A DNA stretch of 64,000 nt from Macrotrachela quadricornifera (lineage: Eukaryota; Rotifera; Eurotatoria; Philodinida; Philodinidae): assembly GCA_022393335.1 (NCBI GenBank), contig JAJEKB010021815.1, positions 196,964-260,963 of the forward strand, in the 5' to 3' direction. The position numbers and the translations under genes were made by a program. The notes beneath the pieces are model-generated. The model did no database searches. It worked only from the letters and a program-made list of their open reading frames with translations, and was not told the DNA's origin. The number at the start of each line of letters is the position of its first letter. Within the stretch, counting starts at the first letter, position 1. Shown piece by piece: positions 16,181-27,994 of the stretch.

Positions 16181-17890
16181 TTAAGTAGATATTGTATTAG
16201 GAATAGATTGATCAAAATTTGAACTTTCATATTTTGGTGGTGGTGGTGGAATCTGTCTTTTATCATCATCATCTCGACCTGCTTGAACACGTGTTGCATT
16301 AGCAAAACTTGTTTCCATTGGAACATATATTCTATGACCAATTGGACGAATAAATGATGAAATATTTCCTAAAGAATCATCTCCCATCATACCACTAGTA
16401 GTTAATGTTGCCATACAAGGATTTTGAAGTTGAAGTTCATGTTCTCTATACAAAAAAAAAAGAATTTATCTTATTGAAAGAAAAAAAAAGGTCAATAAAT
16501 CATACCTTGAAGTTCGTTTTGATAATCGATAAGTAACTAATGTTCGAATAGTAAATAATATAAGAAAAGCAATAATTAACAGTACTACAATTGATGAAAT
16601 AATTATTATAAATAAACCAATGGCACTAACTAAGAAAAAACAAAAGAATATGTTTTTTTTAAAATAAGTTTTTTTTTTTAATTTACTATTTTGACAACGT
16701 TTTCCCGAATGAAAAAAATCACAATCACATTTATAATCTCCCGGTAAATTTGTACAACTAAATGATCCACATATTCTATCATTTGCAGCACATTCATTTA
16801 TATCTAATTCACACATAAGACCTCCATAACCTGATAAACATACACATTTACTTGTTACATTTGAACAATAACCTTGAAAATAAATAAATATTTTTTTTTC
16901 TTATTAAAAAAATGAAGTTACTGACCTCCATTAAAGCATTCATAACGGCTGTCGCAGATGCCATTTTGCGGTATTTCTAGGAAAAAAAATGACATATATA
17001 TAAATATATATATAATTATTGAATATAATTGGTCAACGGATGTTGGAATTGTGTTTTACGCTCTTTTGACAGCGGAAGTATGGAAAGAAGTATTACGTAA
17101 GATAAAGAAAAAAAAGAAAAACTTTTACCTTGAAGAACACAATGTCCGGTTGATGAAGATAGAGCAAAACCAGGAAGACAAACGCAGCTGACACCACTTT
17201 CATTTGATAAACGTATGCATACTGCACGAATGTCACATTTTGCACAATTTGGATCATCTGCCTGTCCGATTACTAGTTAAACAAGAAAAAAAAAAGATTA
17301 AAAACTACTTATAATTATGAATAATTTTCATTTTTCTTTCTTTTTATTTTAAATATTAAAAAAAAAAAAATCTTATCCATTTGACAACTTAAATTAAATA
17401 ATACGATTAACATTCAATAACTCTATCAATTTTTATTTCAAGTAGGAATATTTACATATACATTGCACAAGAATTCATTTATCGTTCTTGTTTTCAATAT
17501 TAAAGTGTTCGTTAATAAATTCATTTTACTTTTTTTTCTCTCTACGTTCTGTCTTCTCTTATTCAAATATACAAACGGTAACCAATATATGTGTTAGCTT
17601 GTTACTACCTAGTATCAATTGAACATTATATGGGAGGAGAGTATTCTCATCAATTTAATAGTCATGTTAAAGTAAAAATAATCTGACACCTGTACTAAAA
17701 TATTAGACAAACATTGAGCTTTTACTTAAAGGTTATCAGGTTGAATTGAAATTTGATCAGTGACAACTGCTGAACATAGATATATGTGTAGACAGCAGAA
17801 CTAATTTTACCTACCTCTAATTTGATTTTGTCCATAAACGATCCCAATAGTAATAAGAAATAGGAAAAGAACCGAAACGATGGTCGACAT
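16181..17890 (-). CDS. EGF-domain single-pass membrane protein with PPxY tail (6 exons)
   Basis: Exons: 17890-17815, 17272-17129, 16976-16926, 16872-16687, 16629-16506, 16445-16181; 846 nt, 281 residues. Order: a signal peptide (SVLFLFLITIGIVYG); a cysteine-rich module (CAKCDIRAVC to CVCLPGF) like an EGF domain; a short CDSRYECFNG segment completed in the next exon by CSNVTSKCVCLSGYGG; then a calcium-binding-type EGF (DINECAANDRICGSFSCTNLPGDYKCDCD, residues given in part). A single membrane helix follows (IGLFIIIISSIVVLLIIAFL), then a cytoplasmic tail with PPPPPKYE near the C-terminus, a PPxY-type WW-domain ligand. The layout fits a cell-surface adhesion or signalling protein of the Notch-ligand/crumbs-like EGF class, but it is too small to assign. 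The first intron (542 nt) is long for this locus. Confidence 0.8.
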
Positions 17891-18604
17891 TGCTTAAAGA
17901 TTAGCTGCAAATGCACATATACACACCGAGAATAAGAATGATTGTTTTAAAATGAGCTCGTGTGAAAAAATAACTCTTCTCTCTTCGACTCTCTCTCTCT
18001 CTCTTGCGCAATGGTACCAAAAAAAGAAATTCTCCCACGTCTTTTCTCTCTTTTTCTCATTGACTAAAGACATAAAACAAGAAGAAAAAAAAAAAAAAGA
18101 AACGGTACTAAGTACATCTATTCTCTCTCTCTCTCTTTCTTCTTCTTATTTTATCCTTGAAAAAATCATACATTACCTCTACCCACTCATCCATTAATTG
18201 TTATTTCATTGATAATATAATTCATGAAAAAATAATTATTTTTTTTTTCTTAAATTTTTATGATGTCAATAGCTGGTTATATACTTCTTTTTTTTTTTTC
18301 ATCACACCAACTAGACATAAGTAAAAAACAACAAAACATAGCCAAAAACGAAAAAAAAAAGTCTAAAGCCAAAAAAAAAAACTGAGTACATTTTGAAGAG
18401 TATATTTAAGTACGTATGTATAAAAGCACAGATAATGTTTTTTTTAAAGAAGAAAACACAAAAAAAAGCAAAAACGATAATCATTTCCTTGATTATATTT
18501 AATAATCGAAAAAAAAAACGAATAATGTCATTTTTATCTAAAAGAAAAGAATCAATTAAAAAGTAGGATTTACAGAATTTTTTTATTTTACCTTGAATAT
18601 TTCT
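17891..18604. other. Intergenic region with CT- and A-rich tracts
   Basis: Contains (CT)n-type microsatellites near 17988-18004 and 18120-18142 and several poly-A/T runs. It lies between the start of the EGF gene and the 3' end of the SR-protein gene, both on the minus strand. No gene is seen. Confidence 0.45.
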
Positions 18605-20181
18605 TTATCGACTATTACGAGAACGTGATCGTGTTTTTGAACGTGTTCGTCGATCTTTTGATCGAGATGAACTACTTGATTCCGAACGTGAACGTGATCG
18701 AGAACGTGAACGACTATCTGAATGACCTCGACCACTACCTGATCGACTACTTTCAGATCGACTACGATTTCTAAATATATATATATATATATTCTTATTA
18801 ATTAAATAAAAATAAAAATAATTTTACCGTTTACTACGTCGTGATGAATAACCATTTCCTTTTCGTCTTGGACTACGACTTCTTGAATTTGACCTAGAAT
18901 TATTATTAAAATTAAGATATTTGTAGAAATAAAGAAATAAAAGAGAAAACAAAGAATAAAACCTACTTTTTATTCGATTGATAAATGAAAGAATTTATTT
19001 ATTTTTTCGTTGTAAAAAAGAATATATTCTGTCTACGATTTGTCGATCGTATATACACCTTTGGAATTGACATGAAAGAAATAGAATGAATAAATCGAAA
19101 ATCTTCTGATTTTGTTCCGATGGTTTCATCATCTGATATATACATATATATATATCTATATATACATATATTCAAACTCCCAATCCGAACAGACGAACAA
19201 TATATGAAATACGTCGATGAGCATCTATCGAATTTATTTGATAATTTCCATCAATGTGTTTTTTCTTCTCGATCTATGAATATCAATGCATCGTACACAA
19301 CAATCGCTCGCTCGTTTCAATGTGTCTCTCTTCATCAACGTGTATGTGAACTAAAAACAGATACTTTTCTTTCGTTTTATTTTTAATGTTTACAATTCAT
19401 TAGAACAAAAAAAAAATTAATCCCAATTTAATATATATATATATATATACATTCGAAAATATTTCTCTTACCTCATACGACGTTGACGTCTTAATCGAAT
19501 TTCACAATCATATGCATAATGACCACGATCTAAAAAATTTTTGAAATTATTATTTTATTTAAAAATAATAAATCTATACCTCCACATTCATAACAAACAT
19601 CATGTGGACTAAAAGGTTTTCTTGCACGAGGTGATCGACTTGATGATCTACGACGACTTCGTCCTCCTCCTCCTCCTCCTCCACCTCCTCCTCCTCGATT
19701 TGATCGACCACGGCCATGTGAAAATTCAACACGAACACGTGAACCACAAATCATTCTAAATATTAAAAAAAAAAAAAAGAACAATTCAAATTTTTATCTT
19801 TAATTATTAAATAAAACTTACTTTCCATCAAGTGCTTTAACTGCATCAGCTGCATCTCGTTGATCTTCAAAATCAATAAAACCTATTTAAAAAGAAAAAT
19901 CATAGAAATATTAATCTTTTCTTTTTTTATTTACCATATCCCCATGGATTGCGTGAAAGCCTAAATAAATAAAATAAAAAAAAATAAATTAAAATTAATT
20001 TCTTACCAAACACTTTTTAATCTTCCATAATAACTAAATGTTTTTTCTACATCTTCTTTTGTTGCATCACGTGATAAATCACCTAAAAAAACCTACATAA
20101 AAATCGACTAATTATATTAAACTTTTAATAAAAATTTGATTTTTTTTATACCGTAACTGCTTCATCTCGTCCACTAGACAT
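18605..20181 (-). CDS. SRSF7: SRSF7-like serine/arginine-rich splicing factor (8 exons)
   Basis: Pre-mRNA splicing factor acting in the nucleus. Exons: 20181-20152, 20092-20007, 19960-19935, 19882-19822, 19755-19580, 19529-19472, 18893-18828, 18770-18605; 669 nt, 222 residues. An N-terminal RRM (VFLGDLSRDATKEDVEKTF, later WGYGFIDFEDQRDAADAV and CGSRVRVEF, the RNP-like strands) is followed by a Gly-rich hinge of 11 consecutive Gly, an Arg/Ser stretch, a CCHC zinc knuckle split over two exons (CYECG then DRGHYAYDC) and a C-terminal RS domain. The zinc knuckle after an RRM distinguishes SRSF7/9G8 from SRSF3. Human SRSF7 is about 238 residues. All introns are 47-67 nt except the one at 18894-19471. 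Confidence 0.9.
18894..19471 (-). other. Unusually long intron of the SRSF7-like gene; possible poison-exon host
   Basis: 578 nt where the other introns of this gene are 47-67 nt. The stretch 19190-19350 is less AT-rich than typical intron sequence here. On the minus strand it contains a TTTTTAG acceptor-like site near 19353 followed by a purine-rich segment. SR-protein genes in animals commonly carry an alternative exon with premature stops for autoregulation. That this intron holds one is an inference. Confidence 0.35.
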
Positions 20182-20630
20182 ATTTCGTTTAATTTTTCTT
20201 TTCTTTCAATTTTATTCGATTATTATAATCTAAACTAAAAAAAAAAAGAAAATAAATTAGATTATTTTGATCAAGGTTAACATAATGATAATACGAATGA
20301 CTATGTTCTATTCAAATTTTTTTTTTCCTTTTTTCATAATCAACCAGTGTAACGCTGCAATTTTATGAATCAGACAATAATTATTTTTTCTCAATTTCCA
20401 ATCCACCATTATTATAATGACCTCCAGTAGTTACTAAGTATCAAAAATAGTTTGTGTATTCTATTCTATTCAATATTCATTTATTTTCATTTTTTTAAAA
20501 AGAAATAATTATAATTAAGTAAAAATTTTATAATGAGGTTTGTACTTTGTTACTATGAGCAACGGAGAGGAAAATGGAGAATAATGCGACATCTGTAAAG
20601 AAAGATTAAAATAAACGTTAATAAATTATT
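20182..20630. other. Divergent intergenic region (SRSF7-like / ANKRD45-like)
   Basis: About 450 nt between two divergently oriented genes, probably holding both promoters and 5' leaders. No clear TATA box is seen. Confidence 0.45.
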
Positions 20631-23390
20631 ATGGTAAGTGAAAAAACAAATCTCTTTCAATATTTAAAAAAAATCTTGCACATCTTTTCTTACTGAGAAT
20701 ATCTTGTATGCATGCCCTCTGCAATAAGCTTTATATTATAGTGAATATCGTACGAAATGTACTACAAAACTGTATAATTTCACATTTCCTTTGTTCAATA
20801 TCTGTTGAAAATGATGAAATTCATGAATTTCTTTTTCTTAATAGTATATTTTATAGATGAGCGAGAATTCCTATGAAGTTAACATCCAAGACATTAAGTT
20901 ATTAATATTAACAGATTGTTTAATGAACCGACTGATATATTTTCAGTCATTTTTAATAAAATTTTCTAGAGCAATATCACCATTTTCATCTCTTTTGCCT
21001 AACAACAAAAAAAACTAGGTGCATTTCAAAGCATATAACCTTAATAAAGATCATCAAAATTTCTTATCCAATATGTAATAGACAAGACACCTTCGTTTAA
21101 TAAAGTTTTATTACAATAGATAGTTCTGTTTTACAATAGATTGCACAGCTAGATCTTCCGGCTCTGTCTCAATAGTATAATATTGATTTACAGTAGACTT
21201 CTCCGAAAACAAGAAGGTAATATATATTAAAAAATATCTCTGTTAAGCATGTAATTAATGAATTATGCACAAAACAAAATTATTCATCTATTAAAAAAAA
21301 TCATTTTATTCTCAATGATAAGAATTAGTCGACTAGAAGATTGTTCACTGTTTTAAAAATAAAGTATATATTAATTATCAATTATGACGCTTTCTTTGAC
21401 ATATCCTTAACGAGATTAAGTCCTTTCTATAAAATGTACCTGATAATACTAAGACGATATATAAATATTGGTTAATTACTAAACGTTCCTGTTAATACTT
21501 TACATTGATGTAGGCGGAAATAAAAGTTAATTGAAAAAATGCAACCATCCAATATCCTGATATAATTCTATACTATTATGAATTAAATTCCAAATTTATC
21601 TTTGAATATTTACATATCAATTCATTTATAGAATCAATCAAAAGTACTAAGCCTTCTTAAATCTTAATAGACGAAAGAGCTATATATGGAATTTCTAATG
21701 GATAATATCCGGTTTCCGTTACTCTCGTATAGTTGAAGAACAAAGGAAACACCATGAATTGACTAAAATTTTATTATTAACTTTTGTTTTTCAATTTCAA
21801 TAAAAACAAAATAATATAAGTGTAGTTTGGTTTGCTGTTTTAGACTGAATATCCTTTTATACTTTATGTTCGTATTAATATATTTAGCAAGATATTTAAT
21901 TATAGACAACTAAAATATATGAGTAACTAATGAAAGTTGTATAAACTCGTTATGTATATTTTTTGACAAATTATAGCATAAATAATGAAAAAAAAAAAAA
22001 AGATGAACGGATGCTAAAACATAATTTTTTCCTCCTTAATTATGACAGGAACAAAAAATGTTATCTTTATTTAAAATCTATATCATTAAAAAATGAACTG
22101 AATATTTAATGAGTATTTTGTTTAAAAAAATAAATTTTCTAATCTTCTTTATTTAATAATATAATAATTATTTCACGAAAATAAAATTAATAAGATAAGA
22201 TTTAAATTTTAATGAAAAATATTTTTTACATGTGATAAATAAATAATGAATTTATTTCAATCAGATTAAATTAATCTATTTCATGATATTTTTAGCCTCC
22301 AAAAGACGTAAAAAAGGTAAATTATTTTTAATTAATTCTATTTAAAAATAAATAAATAAATTTTTATAGAAAAGTGCACATGATCGTGCAGCATTAATTG
22401 AACAAATTAATATTCCACAATTAACAGAAACATTATTTAATATTTCTCGTCATGGAAATATTTCAAATTTAACAGAAATTTTAACAGTACCAACAAAAAA
22501 TATCGAAAATCTTCGTTTTGAAGCTATTCAACAACATCATTTATTACAAGCACGAGATGATCAAACAAGAACATGTCTTGATTTGGCTTCTATTCTTGGA
22601 CATCATGATACTGTTAAATTATTAGCAGAAAAAGGTTCAACAATGATGACAAATGGAATTAATCTAACTAATGGAATGGGTAAATATTGACAAATAATAA
22701 TTACTAAAAAACGGTTTTTTTTTTCTTCTCTTCTGTTCTATATTAGGATATACAAGTTTACATTTAGCTTGTGTATGGAATCAATTAGAATGTGTTAAAC
22801 ATATAGTAGCAGCTGGAGGTGATATTGAACAGAAAACAACTAATGGTGAAACACCAATTGATATTGCTAAACGATATAATCATAAAGAATTAATTGATTA
22901 TCTTCAATGGATTGGTAATTTAATTTTGACTTTAATATGAAAACTAATTGTTTTTTTATTCTATAGCTATACGTAATACATTTACAAAAATTATTAATAC
23001 TGCAAAAGATTTTATTATTGATCCAACAAAAAATATGAATAAATTAAATAAAGATGATAAAGTTAGTTATTTATATAAATTAATAAAAAATAAATAAATT
23101 TCATTATTTTTTCTATAGAAAAAAATGGAAAAATATATTAATGATGCATTAAAATGGTCTGATGAAAATCAAAATAATTCTAATGTATCAGAATTATTTA
23201 CAAATAAAATTAAAGAAGCTCAAGATTTTTTTGCTCCTTTCTATACAAATGCTTTATGTAAGTCGATTAAAACAGATATATTCTTTCTAAATTTTTGTTT
23301 TTTTTCTATATATTTATAGCGGAAACGGATGTAAATAATACGACCACCAGTCGACCACAATTAGGAACACCCAAAAGTGGAAGAAAATAA
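20631..23390 (+). CDS. ANKRD45: ANKRD45-like ankyrin-repeat protein (7 exons, first coding exon is only ATG)
   Basis: Exons: 20631-20633, 22296-22316, 22370-22679, 22747-22914, 22967-23061, 23119-23257, 23320-23390; 807 nt, 268 residues. Two ankyrin-type repeats are visible (TRTCLDLASILGHHDTVKLL and GYTSLHLACVWNQLECVKHI), followed by a third partial one (NGETPIDIAKRYNHKELIDYL). After them comes the region that in human ANKRD45 resembles the C-terminal helical part of HSP70 (KKMEKYINDALKWSDENQ to AQDFFAPFYT). Length and order match the vertebrate protein, which is linked to cilia and cell division. Exon 2 has no in-frame ATG near its start, so I take the ATG directly before the strong donor GTAAGTG at 20634. 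This implies a 1662-nt first intron. The start is less certain than the rest. Confidence 0.8.
20634..22295 (+). other. Long first intron of the ANKRD45-like gene
   Basis: 1662 nt of AT-rich sequence with no exon or element that I can support. Its limits depend on the ATG-only first exon. If transcription starts elsewhere, part of this is intergenic. Confidence 0.4.
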
Positions 23391-24547
23391 TATATTCATA
23401 TTTTATCTGCAAAAAAAGAAAAGGATACTTCTTTTTTTATTCATGTGTCAATTAATAAAATATATATGAACATAAATTAATATTTTAATTGTATTTTTTT
23501 TTTCATTTATAAATCAAGATGAAAGAAATATTTTTTATCAATTTATAAATGTAATAAAGGTCAAATATAATATCTTATTAAGTTAACTTAGTCTGACATT
23601 TGTTAGGACATATGACAAAAAAAAAAACACAAAAAAGAAATTACTGAACTATATGCATCAATGATAGATCCAACTGACAAGGAAAACGGATGTCCGCTTT
23701 CAAGAACTACTAAGATGAAAGATTGTAGCATTATTCATTTCCTTGGTAATATTGGATGGTTGTCTTTCATAAATTATATTGTATTAGTATGTTATTTTTG
23801 TTTATAATACTTACTATCAATGCAACAATATTGTCTAGAGAATCATAAATGTCTATCCTCTTCATTCTATTTGTCTATGATAATATTGCATGTGTATGTG
23901 TTTTTTCTTTCCATATATTTAATTAATTTTTTTATTAAAATTTACCCCAAAAATCTGAATATATTAATGATGTTTTAACATTTATATTGAAAAATAGTAC
24001 GTGATAAAATATCGTAATTAACGGGGTAGAATTTTATTGTTTTGTCTAGAATTACTACTAATTGAAATTTTCTAGAAATTTTTATTTTGTTACTATTTTT
24101 GGATGATTGTTCGACATTATATCATTGAATTTTAAAATAGGAAACTTCTCTCTTTTTCTTTTTTACACTTCACTAAAAAAAAAAAAAAATAATCTTTTTT
24201 TGTTAATTTATTTGTATATTTAAAGAATTATATTACTTTATTATTAAATAAAAATTTTCTGTTTTTTTTTCTTCTGCTATTGATTTCCTTTTTTATCTGT
24301 TCTATATACTTATCATATGAATTATTCTTCTGTTATTTTTATAATCGTATAGTACAAGTTTGTAATCAAGAAAAAAAAATTAAGAAAAGTATGTCATTAC
24401 TGTCAAAATAAATACACGGAAGATTATGAATCAATCGAGTTTTCTAAGAAATGAATGTAAAAGCAAATAGAAGAAGAATACAAATGAAAAGCATAAGCAT
24501 TCTAGCGTTAAAAAAAAGATTTTCATCATTATGATGACAGCGACGAA
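23391..24547. other. Intergenic region
   Basis: AT-rich, with homopolymer tracts and no gene or repeat recognised. Confidence 0.4.
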
Positions 24548-24555
24548 TATAAATA
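24548..24555 (+). promoter_or_regulatory. TATA-like box upstream of the GPCR gene
   Basis: TATAAATA lies 225 bases before the chosen ATG at 24773. A 5' leader of about 190 nt would follow. Motif-based only. Confidence 0.4.
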
Positions 24556-24772
24556 GAGATTCAAGAAGAAAACAGATTGCGTTCAAAGATTAGAAAAATA
24601 ATAGAAAAAAAAAATTTCATCGTTCTTAAAGCTGTTAGGTGCCTAAGGCAAACTCTTCTTCTTCTTTTTCTGCTTTTCTTTTTTTTTTCTCTTGTTTTTT
24701 TTTTTTTTTATTCGCAATTAATGATGAGTGAAATACGAGACTTCGTGATCTCTTCAGATAACGAGTCAGTAA

Positions 24773-26236
24773 ATGCATGAAGATGAATTTTTATTAAACA
24801 GAATCACAATAATGACAAATTTAACATCACCTGATTCTTTACTTCCTGATATTGAATCATTTACATCTTTACCCCAATGGTTATTTATTCCATTTGTTAT
24901 CATATCAATTATTGAAAGTATACTTGGAATTGTTGGGAATAGTCTTGTTATTATTGTTATATTATGTATTGGTAAATCAACTATTCCACATAAATTACAT
25001 AATTGTTTTATAGTTAATTTAGCATTAAGTGATTTAGTTTTATGTTTATTTACAATGCCTTTAAATACATATAGAAGTTTAAATATATATATGACATTTC
25101 CACCTGCATTTTGTAAATTAGCAGATAGTTTTCCAGCAATAAATGTATGTGTTTCATCAATAACTATCGTTGCAATATCAATTTATCGTTATTTAGTTGT
25201 TTGTTATCCACATAAAAAATTTGTAGGAAAATTTTTAACATTTATTGTTATGATTGGAATATGGTTATTAGCTATTGGAGCAGCTAGTCCACTTTTTATA
25301 TATTCACATTCATCACAAGTTTATGATGAAGTTGTTATTGATATAATGGTTAAATTATTATGTATACATTCAAAAAATGATTCATGTGAAGAAAAATCTA
25401 CTAAAACATATAGACGTTTACATGTTTGTCATGAATCATGGCCAAAACATGGAGATTGGCGTCTTTTATATACACTATTTATATTTTTTCTTCAATTTAT
25501 TCTTCCAATTTCAATTATATGTATAACATATTATCAAGTTATGATTAAATTAAGAGAACGTATGTTAAATTAATTCTGAATTTTTTATTATTTTTTTAAT
25601 ATGATCTAGGTTTTCGATATCGATTTTTAATTAAACGTCATAATATAGCTTCATTACGTAATGAAGTTCGTCGTCAACGACGAAATAATGTACTTTTGTT
25701 ACTTATTGTATCATCATATGCAATTAGTTGGTTACCATTTAATATATCATATACTGTATTTACTTATATTAATCGATATCAAAATCAAACAGGTAGTTAA
25801 ATAAAAATTTTTTTTTTTAATTAATCTATTAAATTTAAAATTATTAGAAAATAATCATTTAAATCATGGAGAAAAATTAAATAATTTATCAAAATATCTT
25901 CCATTAAGATTTTTAATATGCATGATATCAGCTATAACAAATCCATTATTATATGGATATTTTAATGAAACATTTAAAGATGGTTTAGAAAAAATCTTTT
26001 CATCATGTTGTCCAAAAATGACTCGAGATATAAATGAAAAATTTCATAAACAAACAGATATACCATCATTTGAATTAACATTTAAAAAACATTTAAATGG
26101 TGGTTTAGGATCACGATCAAGTTTTTATCAATTATCATCACAAGAATATTCAAATAATAGTGTTTCAATTCATCATTCAACTAAATTAACTACAATTAGT
26201 ACAAATTATCTTTCACCATCATCATCAACATTTTAA
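24773..26236 (+). CDS. Neuropeptide F/Y-type rhodopsin-family GPCR (3 exons)
   Basis: Seven-helix receptor; exons 24773-25559, 25610-25792, 25848-26236; 1359 nt, 452 residues. Family marks: TM1 GNSLVI (N56), TM2 NLALSDLVL (D87), Cys114 before TM3, TM6 ISWLPFNISY, TM7 ITNPLLYGYFNETF (NPxxY), a Cys pair (SSCCP) after helix 8 for possible palmitoylation, and an N-glycosylation site in MTNLTSP. The NPLLYGYFN ending points to NPY/NPF, tachykinin-like or related peptide receptors. The motif at the end of TM3, normally D/E-R-Y, is Y138-R139-Y140. The loop between TM4 and TM5 is long and has Cys pairs. Start: ATG at 24773 gives a 35-residue extracellular tail; the Met 14 residues inside is an alternative. 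Confidence 0.85.
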
Positions 26237-27994
26237 TTTATTTATTTTTACAAAATGGTAAAACAAAATTATTCTTATTTTAATTAAAAAAATATATATG
26301 TATTCATTTGGATAAAGTAGAGCATTTCTTTTTTTTTTTGTATGTATTCATTGGTATACAATGATCATCTTTAATGAGTTTGAAGAAGAAAAAAAATTCT
26401 TTTTTTTTTTTTTTTGAAGGACAATTGTTTATAAAAATAAACATAAAAGACTTGCGATTGACAATACATTGTATTTATTTTGTCTGCCACTTTTTGTTTG
26501 TGCATTATTAACATCAAATGAAGATTGGTGTTAATTCTTATTTAAAAAAGAAAAAGTTTTTGTATGAAATATATTAAGAGATAAATGAAAAAAACATGCT
26601 TGAATACTTTTTTGTTTCATTATAACAAAATATGAAAAAAAAATGTACTTCAGTTTATAATTACACTTTCTTTCCTTTTTATTTAATTATTATTCTAGAA
26701 AAAAATTTGTTTTTTAAATAATCGGTTGTAAATCAGGTCTTATTTATATATAGAAAATATAATTCAATATTTTATAAGATTGTTTTGACAATAACAACAT
26801 TATAAACGCATCGTTTCTTCAGTAACAGATCTTTTATATTCATATAACTATTTTAAAGAAAAATTAACATAATTGAATATAAACTATGATTAAACACCTT
26901 CAAATAATTTCATTTTCTTTCGTTTCTTTTTTCTTCTTCATAATATTCCTTTGTAAATGTTTCTCTTACCTCAATAGTGTCGATTTCAATTTCGTACATA
27001 AATACTGTATATACTTGGGAAGCAATTAAAAGAGCCAATTCTTTTTTTTTTTTTTGTTTTTATAGTCTCTACTTGCCGCCATATTCAAATGGTGTCAACA
27101 ACAACAATATTGTTAACTGATGTCTTATTTTATGAAAAAAAAAAATGAAAAGAATTTTAAAAAGAAAAAGAAAAAGAAAGGAGAGAAATAGATTGATGAA
27201 ATGAATTGAATCGGCATGAAATATCACAACATTAGCAACAGCAATATTATTTTATAATTTCGATTTTTCTGGTAAGGTAAAACTATATCTAAGACAAAAA
27301 ACAATGAAGCCAAAATTCATTTTCATAACTACTAAAATATAAAAAAAAAAGACTAATCATTTATGACATTATAGAAAAACGAAGCCTAAATAGTTTTCAT
27401 TCGTTATACGTTAAAACAACATATTTTACACTGTTCAGATTTTAACCGATAAAGATATGTTAATTTAACTTTCACTTATTAACATAATGCAACAAACGTT
27501 TTTAAGAATAAAAGAAAAAGAATTTAATAATGTTTTATTAAAAATCTATGAATAGAATATTTCTCTTTTTACTTTTTTTGAATTCTTATTTTAAAAATAA
27601 ACATATCACATTAATCGTTTTTTTCAAGTTTCAATATTCTAATGGATTTTTCTAATAAAAAATAAAATGTTATTTTGTTTATAAAGAGAAAAAAAAGAAT
27701 CTGGAAAATGTTTTATGTTCGCTTTCGTTCTTTTTTCCATTTTAAATAATGCAATTTAAATCGATTTGCGGTTTGTATTAAAAAGTAACATTCATCTTTT
27801 TCTTCTTCTTCTTCTTCTTTCATTTTAAAATATATCGAATTTCGTTTTTTCTCTTAAATCAATGACAAACGATCAACAGGTGCACTATTGAAATAGTTCA
27901 AATACCTATCTATTGATATATTAAAAATCTGTTATTTTAATTTAATTTTCTTTTTCTTTAGATGTTAATAAGAAAATAAATTCTTTTAATAATA
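26237..27994. other. Intergenic region, about 1.75 kb
   Basis: Very AT-rich, with many poly-A/T runs and a (CTT)n tract near 27800-27820. A TTTAG just before the leader of the next gene (27957-27961) may be a 5'-UTR acceptor. No gene is seen. Confidence 0.4.

Noticed and set aside
19120..19386. 88-residue plus-strand frame opposite the SRSF7-like gene
   Set aside because: Begins in a (TA)n tract inside an intron of the minus-strand gene and encodes nothing recognisable.
24577..24780. 67-residue frame upstream of the GPCR
   Set aside because: It starts without an ATG, is dominated by Leu/Phe from a poly-pyrimidine tract, and lies in the 5' leader.
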